Assembly (NCBI GenBank): GCA_017509755.1
Contig: JAFWOY010000011.1
Location: 1-64,000, forward strand
Length of the DNA stretch: 64,000 nucleotides
Source: Bacteroidales bacterium
GTDB lineage: Bacteria > Bacteroidota > Bacteroidia > Bacteroidales > UBA932
Direction: 5' to 3'
Shown: in pieces, positions 35,079 to 44,319 of the stretch
Layout: the number at the start of each line of letters is the position of its first letter
Position numbering within the stretch: the stretch's first letter is position 1
Notes under the pieces: generated by a model
Told to the model about the DNA's origin: nothing
Databases searched by the model: none
The model's input: only the letters and a program-made list of their open reading frames with translations
Program-made: the position numbers and the translations under genes

Positions 35079-36098
35079 TTATTTCAGCGTGATGACCACG
35101 CGGCGGTTCTGCTGGCGCACTTCATCATCGGTATTGCCTTCGGTGAAGTGACCTTTACCGTGGCCTTCTGCGGTGAGACGGGCTTTGTCGATGCCGTTTG
35201 CGACAAGGTAGTTGAGGACAGCGTCAGCACGCCGCTGCGAGAGCGGGAGGTTGTAGGCGTCCGTACCGCGATTGTCGGTATAGCCTTCGATGAGGGCAGT
35301 GCGCTCAGGATTCTCAGTCAGCCAGGTGATGATCTCGTCGAGCACTGGATAGGCTTCTTTCCGAAGGGTTGATTTGTCGAAGTCGAAGAGCGTGATACCG
35401 GCAATCCGGGAAGTGAATTCCTCCGATTTCTTCACCAGGTCGATGACCGGTTCCGGTTCCGGCTCCGGTTCGGGAACGATGACCGGTTCCGGTTGCGGTT
35501 CCGGCTGTGGCTCCGGTTCGGGAACAACAAAGACCGGCTCGGCCTTTTTGGCGCGCGGACGAGCCAGGTTAACGGCCAGGCCAACTGTACCACTCAGATT
35601 GGCTGCCAGACCCTTGTCGCCCACATAAGCCTTGTCACTATATGCAGTCAATTTAATGTCGGGCACGATGCTCAGCGTTTTGCTAAGATGAATGGGAACC
35701 ATGACACCGATACCGCCGGCGGGTGAACCTTTCTCAATCTTGGTGAAACCGGCATGGACGTACGGCATGATGAAACGGTTGTACATCAGCATGGCGTCTG
35801 CGTGAATATAGTTGAAGGGGAACTGACCATATTCAACGTATCGCTTGGAAATGCCCAAACCCTGATAACCGGCCCGGATGCCGATCCAGTCGTTGAAGCG
35901 GTAGCCAATCCATGCGTCAATAGCTGTACCTGCGCCAAGATGGGAGATTTCGCGGAGACTACGGTCGAAGCCGTCTGTTCCGAAATTCATACCACCGCCT
36001 GCGCCAACCAACAATTTGTTTTCATATTTTTCCTGTCCATATGCACTAAAGCAAATGAAGACAGTCAATAAGACGATAACGATTTTGTTGTATTTCAT
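35079..36098 (-). CDS. OmpA-family outer membrane protein with Pro-Glu linker
   Basis: 339 residues. A signal peptide (ending about S-A-Y-G-Q-E) is followed by an eight-stranded-type barrel (about 25-190), a linker of repeated P-E-P-Q/E units (about 193-225), and a C-terminal OmpA domain (about 232-339) with F-D-F-D-K-S-T-L, E-G-Y-T-D-N-R-G-T and L-S-Q-R-R-A-D-A-V that binds peptidoglycan. It anchors the outer membrane to the wall. Nine nt separate it from the upstream barrel protein, so the two are probably co-transcribed. A terminator follows. Confidence 0.9.
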   Translation of the reverse strand: MKYNKIVIVLLTVFICFSAYGQEKYENKLLVGAGGGMNFGTDGFDRSLREISHLGAGTAIDAWIGYRFNDWIGIRAGYQGLGISKRYVEYGQFPFNYIHADAMLMYNRFIMPYVHAGFTKIEKGSPAGGIGVMVPIHLSKTLSIVPDIKLTAYSDKAYVGDKGLAANLSGTVGLAVNLARPRAKKAEPVFVVPEPEPQPEPQPEPVIVPEPEPEPEPVIDLVKKSEEFTSRIAGITLFDFDKSTLRKEAYPVLDEIITWLTENPERTALIEGYTDNRGTDAYNLPLSQRRADAVLNYLVANGIDKARLTAEGHGKGHFTEGNTDDEVRQQNRRVVITLK

Positions 36099-36107
36099 GA
36101 CCGTAGT

Positions 36108-36809
36108 TTATTTGTTGTTGACACGGAAAATAACGCCGAAAGAGAGCATCGCACGGAGATCGAGCGGAAAACCGGCGTAGCCTTTGTAATAACTCTGGTC
36201 TTCTTTCGTCGGCTTAAGCCCATTATAGTCATCCTTGTAAGCTTCGCCACAAAGATCGGCAAAAATGCCGAACCAATCAGCGAAATCATATTCCGCGATA
36301 AAACCGGCACGGAAGCCGAAGACGGTGTTATTAAACGTCATCAGTGCACCTTGCCATGGGTGATGAGCATCCGTAAAGTCATAAGTATGACCGAGCCCAA
36401 CACCTGCATAAAGGCGGGGACGAAAAGCACGTTCTTTCGCATAGTTCCCATTCAGGTCGAGTGTTCCGTCAATAAAAGCGTTTACGCTTTTGAAAGAGTA
36501 GGGATAGAAGCCGTTCCCCGCCGTTTGACGGCTATTGCAGGCGCTAGCGTTCTTGCCGTATCCGACAGAAACCCGGACGCCAAGACCTTCGGTAAACTCG
36601 TAGCCGATGGCAAGAGAACCATGGGGCGTAAACAAATCCCAGCCGTGTCCGTTTTCATGGTACGTGAACCGGTTCTCATTGACCGAGTACATCGTGCCAC
36701 CCTGCAGGGCGAACGTCCAAGCGCTGTGCCCTCCCACGAATGCATTCTGCGCGGAAAGCGAGACGGCTCCGAACAGCAGGATTGCGAAAATTGAAGTAAT
36801 TTTCTTCAT
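36108..36809 (-). CDS. Outer membrane beta-barrel protein of unknown function
   Basis: 233 residues. Signal peptide M-K-K-I-T-S-I-F-A-I-L-L-F-G-A, probable cleavage after S-L-S-A-Q. The mature protein alternates aromatic and small residues in amphipathic strands, contains G-Y-E-F-T-E-G-L-G-V-R-V and Y-A-G-V-G-L-G-H-T-Y-D-F, and ends in a strand with V-I-F-R-V-N-N-K. This looks like a small porin-like or OmpW-like barrel; no family can be named with certainty. Likely in an operon with the OmpA-like gene 9 nt downstream. Confidence 0.7.
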   Translation of the reverse strand: MKKITSIFAILLFGAVSLSAQNAFVGGHSAWTFALQGGTMYSVNENRFTYHENGHGWDLFTPHGSLAIGYEFTEGLGVRVSVGYGKNASACNSRQTAGNGFYPYSFKSVNAFIDGTLDLNGNYAKERAFRPRLYAGVGLGHTYDFTDAHHPWQGALMTFNNTVFGFRAGFIAEYDFADWFGIFADLCGEAYKDDYNGLKPTKEDQSYYKGYAGFPLDLRAMLSFGVIFRVNNK

Positions 36810-37178
36810 AGGTTGAAAATATTAGATCGTTTTTTGTTTGCTTGAAAATGGCTCCGCCGTCGGGGTCACACCAACCGTTTGCCTCCGAAATAGCGTAATA
36901 TGAAGTATAACTTCATTTAAGTGCGCAAGTTAGCGAAATTTTCGCGACCGACAAAATAATTACTTCTAAAATGAAAGCAGCCCGCCTCCTGAGGAGCAAG
37001 ATGCCCGGACAAGCCGGGCATGACGAATAAAGACTGGCAAAATCTGTGAACGCTGATAGTCCGCATCAGCGGACCGCCGGAGACCGGTACTTTGCTAACT
37101 CCAGTCCATATACGCAACGCTCCCGGCATTAGCAAAGTACTAAGGCCGGGAGGCGCGGGGTTTGGGGCAGCGCCCCAA
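36810..37178. other. Intergenic region rich in inverted repeats
   Basis: No gene is visible. The region holds a 7-bp inverted repeat with 3-nt spacer (36900-36916), a GCGAAA/TTTCGC palindrome (36933-36945), the palindrome ATGCCCGG-N5-CCGGGCAT (37001-37021, shared with the repeat family near radA), a 12-bp perfect inverted repeat (37087-37098 with 37129-37140), an 8-bp one nested around it (37120-37127 with 37145-37152) and TTGGGGC/GCCCCAA (37162-37178) abutting the stop codon of the next gene. The last may end that gene's transcript. Confidence 0.6.
37001..37021. repeat. Palindromic core of the TGCCCGG/CCGGGCA repeat family
   Basis: Perfect 8-bp arms around a 5-nt centre, flanked by TGACGA. 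The same core occurs at 53491-53511, 57848-57869 and 58025-58046. Confidence 0.8.
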
Positions 37179-37622
37179 TTAGAAGGCATAACGGATGCCG
37201 AGCGCAGCACCGTAGCGGAAGCCGGTGTTCGTAAAGAGGTTCCACATCGGACGGAAGTCGAGGGAAAGCTGGAACGGCGCGTTGAACTGGTAGTCAATAC
37301 CAAGCTGGCCGCCCACACCCAGACCTGCGTGTTCCTCTACGATGTAACCCTGGGCACCGGGACCTACGAAGAAGCCGAAGCCACCGCTGAGGAACCAGTG
37401 GAACTGGTAGATAGCGGCGAGAGAAACGGCGTTGTAGCTGCCGAAGTTGGCGCCGAGGTCGAGCTCGATGCGGTTGATGTCGGAGACGAAGCCCTGATAG
37501 GACAGTTCAGCGCCAAAGGCGGAACCGGCACCGACGCGGACACCGAGGGCGTTGCTGTACTGGGCGTTCGCGGCAGTCGTCAGCGCGACCAGCGCGATGA
37601 GGGAAATGAGAATCTTTTTCAT
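37179..37622 (-). CDS. Small outer membrane beta-barrel protein
   Basis: 147 residues from the ATG at 37622, chosen because it opens the signal peptide M-K-K-I-L-I-S-L-I-A-L-V-A-L; an ATG 51 nt upstream would place polar residues before it and overlap the gcvP end. Cleavage likely after A-N-A-Q. The mature 125 residues are Gly- and aromatic-rich strands (V-R-V-G-A-G, Y-Q-F-H-W-F-L-S-G-G-F-G-F-F) ending in G-I-R-Y-A-F, with the terminal Phe typical of outer membrane barrels. Function unknown. It starts 40 nt after the gcvP stop. Confidence 0.78.
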   Translation of the reverse strand: MKKILISLIALVALTTAANAQYSNALGVRVGAGSAFGAELSYQGFVSDINRIELDLGANFGSYNAVSLAAIYQFHWFLSGGFGFFVGPGAQGYIVEEHAGLGVGGQLGIDYQFNAPFQLSLDFRPMWNLFTNTGFRYGAALGIRYAF

Positions 37623-37662
37623 GCTGATAAAAGTGTTAAAGATTAGTTGAACATTCAGTTTG

Positions 37663-40476
37663 TTATTCGACATTGGTCACCAGGTTGCGGTCACCGTAGC
37701 CATTATCGACGCGGCTGACAGCCGGCCAGAGTTTCTTCTCACGGATCCAGGCGAGCGGGAAGGCGGCCTGGGTGCGGCTGTAGGGGTGCTTCCATTCGTC
37801 GGCGCAGACCTCGGCTTCGGTGTGCGGCGCCATCTTCACCGGGTTGTCTTCGGCATCGAGCGTGCCGGCCTTGATGGCCTCGCACTCGGCGACAATGGTC
37901 TTGAGGGTCTCCACGAAGCGGTCGATTTCGCTGAGCGGCTCACTTTCGGTGGGCTCGATCATCAGGGTCTCATGCACCGGGAAGGAGAGGGTCGGGGCGT
38001 GGAAGCCGAAGTCCATGAGGCGTTTGGCCACGTCGGTGGCATCTACGCCGTAGAGGGCCTTGAACTCACGGAGGTCGATGATGCATTCGTGGGCGACACG
38101 GCCGGTGGCACCTGTGTAGAGAGTCTTCAGTTCGGGCAGGAGACGGGCCGACATGTAGTTGGCGTTGAGGATGGCGATTTCCGTGACTTTGCGGAGGCCT
38201 TCCGCGCCGAGGAGCTTGATGTACGCGTGGGTAATGGGCAGGAGCAGCGGACTTCCGTAAGGTGCGGCGCTGACGGCATCCATCCCAGCACCACCGCACT
38301 GGCCGACGACCGGATGGCCGGGCAGGTACGGCTTGAGGGCTGCAGTGCAGCAGATCGGGCCTACACCCGGACCGCCGCCGCCGTGCGGCATGGCGAAGGT
38401 CTTGTGGAGGTTGAGGTGGCACACGTCGGCACCGATGTAACCCGGATTGGTGAGGCCTACCTGGGCATTCATGTTGGCACCGTCCATGTAGAGGAGGCCA
38501 CCGTGGCGGTGGATGATGTCCACGATCTCGCGGATGCGGACTTCGAACACGCCGTGCGTGGAAGGATAGGTGATCATCATGCCGGCCAGCGTGTCGCCTG
38601 CGGCGGCGGCTTTCTCGGCCAGTTCTTCCACGTTGATGTTGCCCTTGTCGTCGCAGCTGACCAGGACGATGTCGAAGCCAGCCATGGCGGCGGAGGCGGG
38701 GTTGGTGCCATGAGCGGAGGTAGGGATGATCATCACGCGTCGGCCGCTTCCACCGTTGGCGTTCAAGTAGCGGCGAATGGTCATCAAGCCTGCATATTCA
38801 CCCGCTGCACCGCTGTTGGGCTGCAAGGAGCAGCCGGCAAAGCCGGTGATGACGGCCAGGTCGTGTTCCAGTTCGTGGATCACCTGGAGGGTGCCTTCGG
38901 CCTGGTCGGCCGGGGCGTACGGGTGCAGGTTGCCGAATTCGCTCCAGCTGAGCGGGAGCATCTCGACGGCCGCGTTGAGCTTCATGGTGCAACTGCCCAG
39001 CGGAATCATCGAGTGGGCGAGGGAGATGTCCTTGCGCTCCAGCATCTTGATGTAGCGCATCATCTCGGTTTCGGAGTGATAGGTGTTGAACACCTTCTGC
39101 GTCAGGATCGGGGTCTCGCGTTTCATGAAGACCGGCGCCTCGGGCAGGGCCGGGCAACCTTCCTTGCAGCCGAAGATTTCTCCGATGGTGCGGGCTTCTT
39201 CGCAGGTGGAGAGCTCGTCGAAGGAGATCTGGACGCAGCGCTCGCAAGGATAGCAGAAGTTGAAGCCGGCGGCCAGGGCTTTTTCGCGGATGGCGGCGGC
39301 ATCGACATCGATCACACGGATCGTGTCGAAGAAATCTTCGTTGGCGAGTTTGTAGCCAGCCTCTTTCAGTTTGGCGGCCACGGCATGGGCAAAACCCCAG
39401 GCATTGCAGGCAATCTCGGTGATGCCCTGCGGGCCATGCCACACGGCGAACATACCCGTCATCGTGGCCATCAAGGCCGTGGCGGTGCAGATGTTGGAGG
39501 TGGCTTTCTCGCGTTTGATGTGCTGCTCGCGGGTCTGGAGGGCCAGGCGCACGGCGCGTTCGCCGAGACGGCCGACCGAGATGCCGATGATGCGGCCCGG
39601 GAGGTTGCGTTTGTATTTGTCGGCGCAGGCCATCCAGCCGGCGGTCGGACCGCCGAAGCCCATGGGAAGGCCGAAGCGCTGGGCGGTACCGCAGGCAATG
39701 TCGGCACCCCAGGCTGCGGGCTCCTTCAGCAGGGCCAGGGCCAGCAGGTCGCACCAGGCAGCCACCAGGCAGCCGGCGGCATGGGCACGGGCGCAGAAAT
39801 CGGTGTAGTCGCGCACCGCACCGTCAGCGGCCGGGTACTGGACCAGCGCGCCATAGCATTTCTCTTCAAAAGTATAGTCAAGGGCCTTGCCGGTGTGGAT
39901 TTCAATGCCCAGGCCGGCGGCGCGGGTGCGCAGCACGGAAAGGACGTTCGGGAAAATGTCTTCATCCACAAAGACCACGTTCTTGCCAGCCTTCACGGCG
40001 TCGCGGGGCCGGAGTTCGAACATCATGCGCATGGCCTCGGCGGCAGCGGTGGCATCGTCGAGCATCGAGCAGTTGGCCAGGCCGAAACCAGTGAGCGAGG
40101 AGATCATCGTCTGGAAATTGATGAGGGCTTCGAGACGGCCCTGGGAGATCTCTGCCTGATAAGGCGTATAGGAGGTGTACCAGCAGGGATTCTCGAACAC
40201 ATTGCGCGTGATGACGGCGGGTGAGGCCGTGCCGTAAAAACCGAGGCCGATCATCGAGCGGAGATTGCGGTTCTTGCCGGCAATCTGCTTGAGGCGGGCC
40301 AGGTAGGCCTGCTCGCTGACGGCGGGATCGAGTTTCAAGGGCTCCTTCAAGAGGATATCCTGGGGAACGGTCTGCTTGACGAGTTCTTCGAGCGAGGAAA
40401 CGCCCAGCACTTCGAGCATCTGCTGCTCCTGGGAAGGCCGCGGGCCATTGTGTCTGTCAACAAAGGAAAGAGGCAT
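37663..40476 (-). CDS. gcvP: Glycine dehydrogenase (decarboxylating), fused alpha-beta P-protein
   Basis: 937 residues, close to the usual length of the single-chain P-protein. It decarboxylates glycine with PLP and passes the aminomethyl group to the H-protein lipoamide. N-terminal R-H-N-G-P-R and M-I-G-L-G-F-Y-G-T mark the first half; the second holds the PLP lysine in L-H-K-T-F (Lys692) followed by the glycine-rich P-H-G-G-G-G-P-G loop. No gcvT, gcvH or lpd is in the window. A perfect -7 box lies 40 nt upstream, so it has its own promoter after rodA. Confidence 0.97.
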   Translation of the reverse strand: MPLSFVDRHNGPRPSQEQQMLEVLGVSSLEELVKQTVPQDILLKEPLKLDPAVSEQAYLARLKQIAGKNRNLRSMIGLGFYGTASPAVITRNVFENPCWYTSYTPYQAEISQGRLEALINFQTMISSLTGFGLANCSMLDDATAAAEAMRMMFELRPRDAVKAGKNVVFVDEDIFPNVLSVLRTRAAGLGIEIHTGKALDYTFEEKCYGALVQYPAADGAVRDYTDFCARAHAAGCLVAAWCDLLALALLKEPAAWGADIACGTAQRFGLPMGFGGPTAGWMACADKYKRNLPGRIIGISVGRLGERAVRLALQTREQHIKREKATSNICTATALMATMTGMFAVWHGPQGITEIACNAWGFAHAVAAKLKEAGYKLANEDFFDTIRVIDVDAAAIREKALAAGFNFCYPCERCVQISFDELSTCEEARTIGEIFGCKEGCPALPEAPVFMKRETPILTQKVFNTYHSETEMMRYIKMLERKDISLAHSMIPLGSCTMKLNAAVEMLPLSWSEFGNLHPYAPADQAEGTLQVIHELEHDLAVITGFAGCSLQPNSGAAGEYAGLMTIRRYLNANGGSGRRVMIIPTSAHGTNPASAAMAGFDIVLVSCDDKGNINVEELAEKAAAAGDTLAGMMITYPSTHGVFEVRIREIVDIIHRHGGLLYMDGANMNAQVGLTNPGYIGADVCHLNLHKTFAMPHGGGGPGVGPICCTAALKPYLPGHPVVGQCGGAGMDAVSAAPYGSPLLLPITHAYIKLLGAEGLRKVTEIAILNANYMSARLLPELKTLYTGATGRVAHECIIDLREFKALYGVDATDVAKRLMDFGFHAPTLSFPVHETLMIEPTESEPLSEIDRFVETLKTIVAECEAIKAGTLDAEDNPVKMAPHTEAEVCADEWKHPYSRTQAAFPLAWIREKKLWPAVSRVDNGYGDRNLVTNVE

Positions 40477-40516
40477 ATTGCGATGGGTTTGTTAAGAATA
40501 GTTGTCAAAAAACTTA

Positions 40517-40524
40517 CAAATGTA
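40517..40524 (-). promoter_or_regulatory. Bacteroidota -7 box for gcvP
   Basis: Minus strand reads TACATTTG, an exact TAnnTTTG, 40 nt upstream of the gcvP ATG in the short AT-rich gap after rodA. No clear -33 TTTG is seen at the expected spacing. Confidence 0.6.
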
Positions 40525-40532
40525 ATGAAAAA

Positions 40533-41957
40533 TCAATAACTTTTTCCTTCCATGTCCAAACGAAGGTAGATGAACAGCAGAATGGTGAACGCCCAGAGCG
40601 ACGAACCGCCATAGCTGAGCAAGGGCAGCGGGATGCCGATGACCGGCATCAGGCCGATGGTCATGCAGATGTTGATGACTACATGCATCAGCAGGCAGAC
40701 CGCCACGCACCAGCCATAGACGCGTGCAAAACTGTCTTTCTGCTTCTCCGCCGAACCAATGAGCCGCAGGATCAGGGACAGGTACAGCACCAGCACGAAG
40801 AAAGTGCCCAGCAGGCCCCATTCCTCGCCGATCGTACAGAAAATAAAATCCGTGCTCTGTTCCGGTACGAAGTCGAAGCGTGTCTGCGTGCCGCCCAGGA
40901 ATCCCTTCCCGGCAAAGCCGCCGGAGCCGATGGCTACCAGCGACTGGTGGACATTGTATCCTACGCCCATCGGATCTTCGCGGATGCCCAGCAGCACCTC
41001 GATACGGGCCCGCTGGTGCTCCTTCAACACATGCTCGAACACGAATTCCACCGAAAAGATCAGGGCCAGCCCGAGCAGGAATCCCAGCATCAGGTTGCGG
41101 AGCGCGACCTGGCGGTGAAGCCAGCTGAGGACTGCCACGACTACCGCAGTTACACCCGTCAGCAGCGCCGCCCACACTTCCGGGGCGAAACGGGTCAGAA
41201 AGGCCAGCGACTCCACCCGCATCAAGCGGGGGATGAATGCAAGGAAAGTGATGACAATCACCGTAGCGATGGCGCCCGGGATTGGCTGATGGTTGTAGAA
41301 TCCGGCTGCGATCCCTGTCAGGGCTGCCAAGACCAGGATGGCTACGAATGGCGAGAAAATGAGTGTCAGGATGAAGAACAGGATGGCCAGCAGGCCGGCC
41401 ACAAGGATCCAGCCCGTCATTCCCTCCCGGTAGCAGACAATCAGGAAGCCCAGGTAAACCAGCGCCGAGCCCGTCTCTTTCTCCAGCAGGATGGCCAGCA
41501 TCGGGATGGCCAGCACCACCAGAATGCGGATGAAATCCTTGGCTTTGCTGAACCGGAATTCGTATTTGCTCATCAGGAATGCCAGCAGGATGGAGGTTGA
41601 GATCTTGGAGAATTCGGCGGGCTGCAGGCGGAACGGGCCGATGGCGAACCACGACTTGGACCCATTGACTTCCACGCCGACAAAAGCTACCGCCACCAGC
41701 AGCAGGACCAGCAGCCCATAGAAAGGCCAGGACACGGCCGGCCAGAACTTTGACGGTACTACAAAGAGGATGAGGATGGCAAGCACGATGGCCGAGCCCA
41801 TCCAGATGAGGTCCATCACATATTTTTCCGACAGCTGGAAGAGAAAGCCCGTCTCCTTGACGGACGATGAAAAGATGTTCATCCAGCCGAAGACAATCAG
41901 CACCAGATAGAGCGTCACCGCGACCCAGTCGAGTTTCTTGTAGTTGAGTTCGGGCAT
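40533..41957 (-). CDS. rodA: RodA, peptidoglycan glycosyltransferase of the elongasome (SEDS)
   Basis: 474 residues with about ten or more membrane helices of the SEDS family. Visible family segments are G-S-K-S-W-F-A-I-G-P-F-R-L-Q-P-A-E-F-S-K (in parts; W-F and the P-A-E-F-x-K motif) and the late G-G-S-S-L-W-A. RodA polymerises glycan strands together with PBP2, encoded just upstream. Longer than E. coli RodA (370) because of an expanded central membrane region, common in Bacteroidota. Three nt separate it from mrdA. Last gene of the mre operon. Confidence 0.93.
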   Translation of the reverse strand: MPELNYKKLDWVAVTLYLVLIVFGWMNIFSSSVKETGFLFQLSEKYVMDLIWMGSAIVLAILILFVVPSKFWPAVSWPFYGLLVLLLVAVAFVGVEVNGSKSWFAIGPFRLQPAEFSKISTSILLAFLMSKYEFRFSKAKDFIRILVVLAIPMLAILLEKETGSALVYLGFLIVCYREGMTGWILVAGLLAILFFILTLIFSPFVAILVLAALTGIAAGFYNHQPIPGAIATVIVITFLAFIPRLMRVESLAFLTRFAPEVWAALLTGVTAVVVAVLSWLHRQVALRNLMLGFLLGLALIFSVEFVFEHVLKEHQRARIEVLLGIREDPMGVGYNVHQSLVAIGSGGFAGKGFLGGTQTRFDFVPEQSTDFIFCTIGEEWGLLGTFFVLVLYLSLILRLIGSAEKQKDSFARVYGWCVAVCLLMHVVINICMTIGLMPVIGIPLPLLSYGGSSLWAFTILLFIYLRLDMEGKSY

Positions 41958-41960
41958 CGG

Positions 41961-43808
41961 CTAGCGTTTCTTGACTTTGACTTTATGGAGCAGATTGCCG
42001 TCGAAGACACGTTGCTCCAGGTATTTGCGCTCCGGGGCAATCTCGCCGTTGAGGTATTTTTCCACCAGCAGCGAGGCGATCGGCGCCGCCCAGGTGGCAC
42101 CGAAGCCGCCATTTTCCACGTAGGCTACCACGGCAATCTTCGGGTCGTCTTTCGGAGCGAAAGTGATGAAGACGGAATGGTCGTCCCCGTGCGGGTTCTG
42201 AGCCGTGCCTGTCTTGCCGCAGGCAATGACGCCGGGGACGCGGGCGATCGTGGCCGTAGCGCCACCGCCCGTGTAGTTGATGGCCAGTTCCATGCCTTTG
42301 ACGATATCGACGAAATGGCTGGTATCAACCATCGTGTAGTGGCGTTCTTTGAAGCGCTCGTCGATGGGACTGTCGGGCGTATCTTTTTGCAGGTGCGGCG
42401 TGTAGAAGAAGCCCCGGTTGGCAATGGTGGCGGCCAGGTTGGCCAGATGGAGCGGTGTGCAGCCGATCTCACCCTGGCCGATGGACAGCGAGATGATGGA
42501 GATCGACCGCCAGCGGCCCTTGCCGTGAAGACGGTCGTACCGTTCGGCCGTGGGCATCGTGCCGGCCTTCTCACCCGGGATGTCGGTCCCGAGTTTCTGC
42601 CCGAAACCGAAACTGGCCGTGTATTCCTTCCAGCGCTCGAAGCCTTCCTGGACGGAGTTGTAACGCGGATTGTCCAGGATGGAGCGGAACACATAGCAGT
42701 AGTAGGCGTTGCACGACATCATGATCGACTGGTACATATTGATCGGGCTGGGATGTCCGTGGCAGCCCACGCGCAGGTTGCCTACCACATAGCCCCGGTG
42801 GCAGCCGTACATCGTGTTGGGCGTCAGGACGCCTTCCTGCAGGCCGATCAGGCCGTTGACCAGTTTGAAGACAGAGCCCGGCGGCTGGGGCGACATCACG
42901 GCCCGGTTGTACATCGGTTTGTAGGGGTCGGTGACCAGGTCCCGGTAGTGCTTGTTGATCTCGGAGAGTTGGCTCACGTCGATGCCGGGACTGGAGACCA
43001 TTGTAAGGATCTCACCCGTAGCCGGCTCGATGGCCACCAGTGAACCGACCTTGTTCTGCATCAGCTTTTCGCCGTAGGCCTGCAGGACGCCGTCGATGGT
43101 GGTGGTCACGTCCACGCCCGGGATGGCGGTCTTGTCGTATTCGCCGTCGTTGTAATGCTCCTTGATGCGGCCCCGCGCGTCGCGCAGGAAGATGCTGTAG
43201 CCCTTCTCGCCGCGCAGCAGGGGCTCATAGGCCTCCTCCATACCGGTCTTGCCCACATAGTCGCCGCTGCGGTATTCCGGGTGATCCTTGATGTAGTTCG
43301 CATCCACTTCCGAAATGTAACCCAGCAGGTTGCCGCCGGCATTGAACGGGTAGGTGCGCGAGGTGCGCGGCACGCCCGTGAAGCCGGGGAAGAGGAAACT
43401 CTTCTCGATGAACATGTTGTACTGCTCACCGGTAACCTGGCGCTTGAACACCAGGGTCTGGTAGCCGATGCGGGTGCGGTACATCCGGTATTCGCGGAAC
43501 TTCTCATGGACGAAACCCGTGTCGAGGTCGAAGATGCGGCAGAAGGCCAGCGTGTCGAATTCCTTGACATCGAAAGGCGTGACCATGATGTCATAGGTCA
43601 GTTTGTTGTCCACCAGGACTTCGCCGTTGCGGTCGAGGATGCGGCCGCGGGCCGGGTAGATGGTCTCGTATTTGAGCGCGTTGTTCTCGGCGGTCACCCG
43701 GTATTCCTTCTTGATGATCTGGACCTGGAACAAGCGGAACGCCATCACGGCAAAGACGAGGATGACGGCGGCGACGACGATGCTGCGGCGGTTCTGGAAC
43801 GGGTTCAT
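41961..43808 (-). CDS. mrdA: Penicillin-binding protein 2 (elongasome transpeptidase)
   Basis: 615 residues from the ATG at 43808, preferred to an ATG 72 nt upstream because it lies 4 nt after the mreD stop and leads directly into M-N-P-F-Q-N-R-R and the single N-terminal membrane anchor (about 8-26). The class B dimerisation domain has P-A-R-G-R-I-L-D-R; the transpeptidase has S-V-F-K (312-315), S-C-N (365-367) and K-T-G (532-534). It cross-links wall peptides in the periplasm as the partner of RodA. All catalytic motifs are intact. Confidence 0.95.
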   Translation of the reverse strand: MNPFQNRRSIVVAAVILVFAVMAFRLFQVQIIKKEYRVTAENNALKYETIYPARGRILDRNGEVLVDNKLTYDIMVTPFDVKEFDTLAFCRIFDLDTGFVHEKFREYRMYRTRIGYQTLVFKRQVTGEQYNMFIEKSFLFPGFTGVPRTSRTYPFNAGGNLLGYISEVDANYIKDHPEYRSGDYVGKTGMEEAYEPLLRGEKGYSIFLRDARGRIKEHYNDGEYDKTAIPGVDVTTTIDGVLQAYGEKLMQNKVGSLVAIEPATGEILTMVSSPGIDVSQLSEINKHYRDLVTDPYKPMYNRAVMSPQPPGSVFKLVNGLIGLQEGVLTPNTMYGCHRGYVVGNLRVGCHGHPSPINMYQSIMMSCNAYYCYVFRSILDNPRYNSVQEGFERWKEYTASFGFGQKLGTDIPGEKAGTMPTAERYDRLHGKGRWRSISIISLSIGQGEIGCTPLHLANLAATIANRGFFYTPHLQKDTPDSPIDERFKERHYTMVDTSHFVDIVKGMELAINYTGGGATATIARVPGVIACGKTGTAQNPHGDDHSVFITFAPKDDPKIAVVAYVENGGFGATWAAPIASLLVEKYLNGEIAPERKYLEQRVFDGNLLHKVKVKKR

Positions 43809-43812
43809 GGCT

Positions 43813-44319
43813 TCAGTTCCGGCTTTGGAGCGGGAGCGCCAGCAGCAGGCACAAGGCCGTGCTGGCCAACCAGCTGGCAATGACTTTGAGCGCGATGAAT
43901 CCGGCCGGCCGGAAACTGATGCAATCTACCAGCACATAGGCCACCAGGTAGATGGCCGTCAGGACGGCCAGGTACTTGAGGTATTTGACCAGCCCGACTT
44001 CACCCATCAGCGGAACTTCCGTCTTGTCCTGCCGGTCGGCGTTGACCATTGTCCGGTAGAAAAACTTGCGCGGAGCGGCAGCCAGGACGGCGGCGAAGGC
44101 GTTAAGGCCGGGCACACCGTCGGAAAGGAGGTCAAGACCGAGGCCCAGGCCGAATGCGATGAGCAGCACGGCATGCGGGCGATAGGAAAGCGGGATCAGA
44201 AGAATCAGCAACGGGATCAGGTTCAAGCAGATCCACGGGCCCAGATGTACGTAGTCCGAGATCACCAGCTGCAGCAGGAACAACAGCACGAAGTAGAAAA
44301 TGTCAGCGGGCCTTTTCAT
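43813..44319 (-). CDS. mreD: Rod shape-determining membrane protein MreD
   Basis: 168 residues from the ATG at 44319, which begins M-K-R-P-A-D-I-F-Y-F; an ATG 72 nt upstream lies deep inside mreC. Five or so membrane helices, with L-L-F-L-L-Q-L and G-L-G-L-D-L-L-S-D-G-V-P-G that match the family's conserved middle loop. It is an integral partner of MreC in the elongasome. Overlaps mreC by 17 nt and is followed after 4 nt by mrdA. Sequence is poorly conserved in this family; context settles the call. Confidence 0.88.
   Translation of the reverse strand: MKRPADIFYFVLLFLLQLVISDYVHLGPWICLNLIPLLILLIPLSYRPHAVLLIAFGLGLGLDLLSDGVPGLNAFAAVLAAAPRKFFYRTMVNADRQDKTEVPLMGEVGLVKYLKYLAVLTAIYLVAYVLVDCISFRPAGFIALKVIASWLASTALCLLLALPLQSRN

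Noticed and set aside
36900..36916. loxP-like site (ATGAAGT-N3-ACTTCAT)
   Set aside because: Arms are only 7 bp, the spacer is 3 nt, and no recombinase is present.
37660..40224. An 854-codon open frame on the plus strand opposite gcvP
   Set aside because: It is a mirror frame of a GC-rich gene with strong codon bias; the product is His/Gly/Val-rich without any domain, while gcvP is fully conserved on the other strand.
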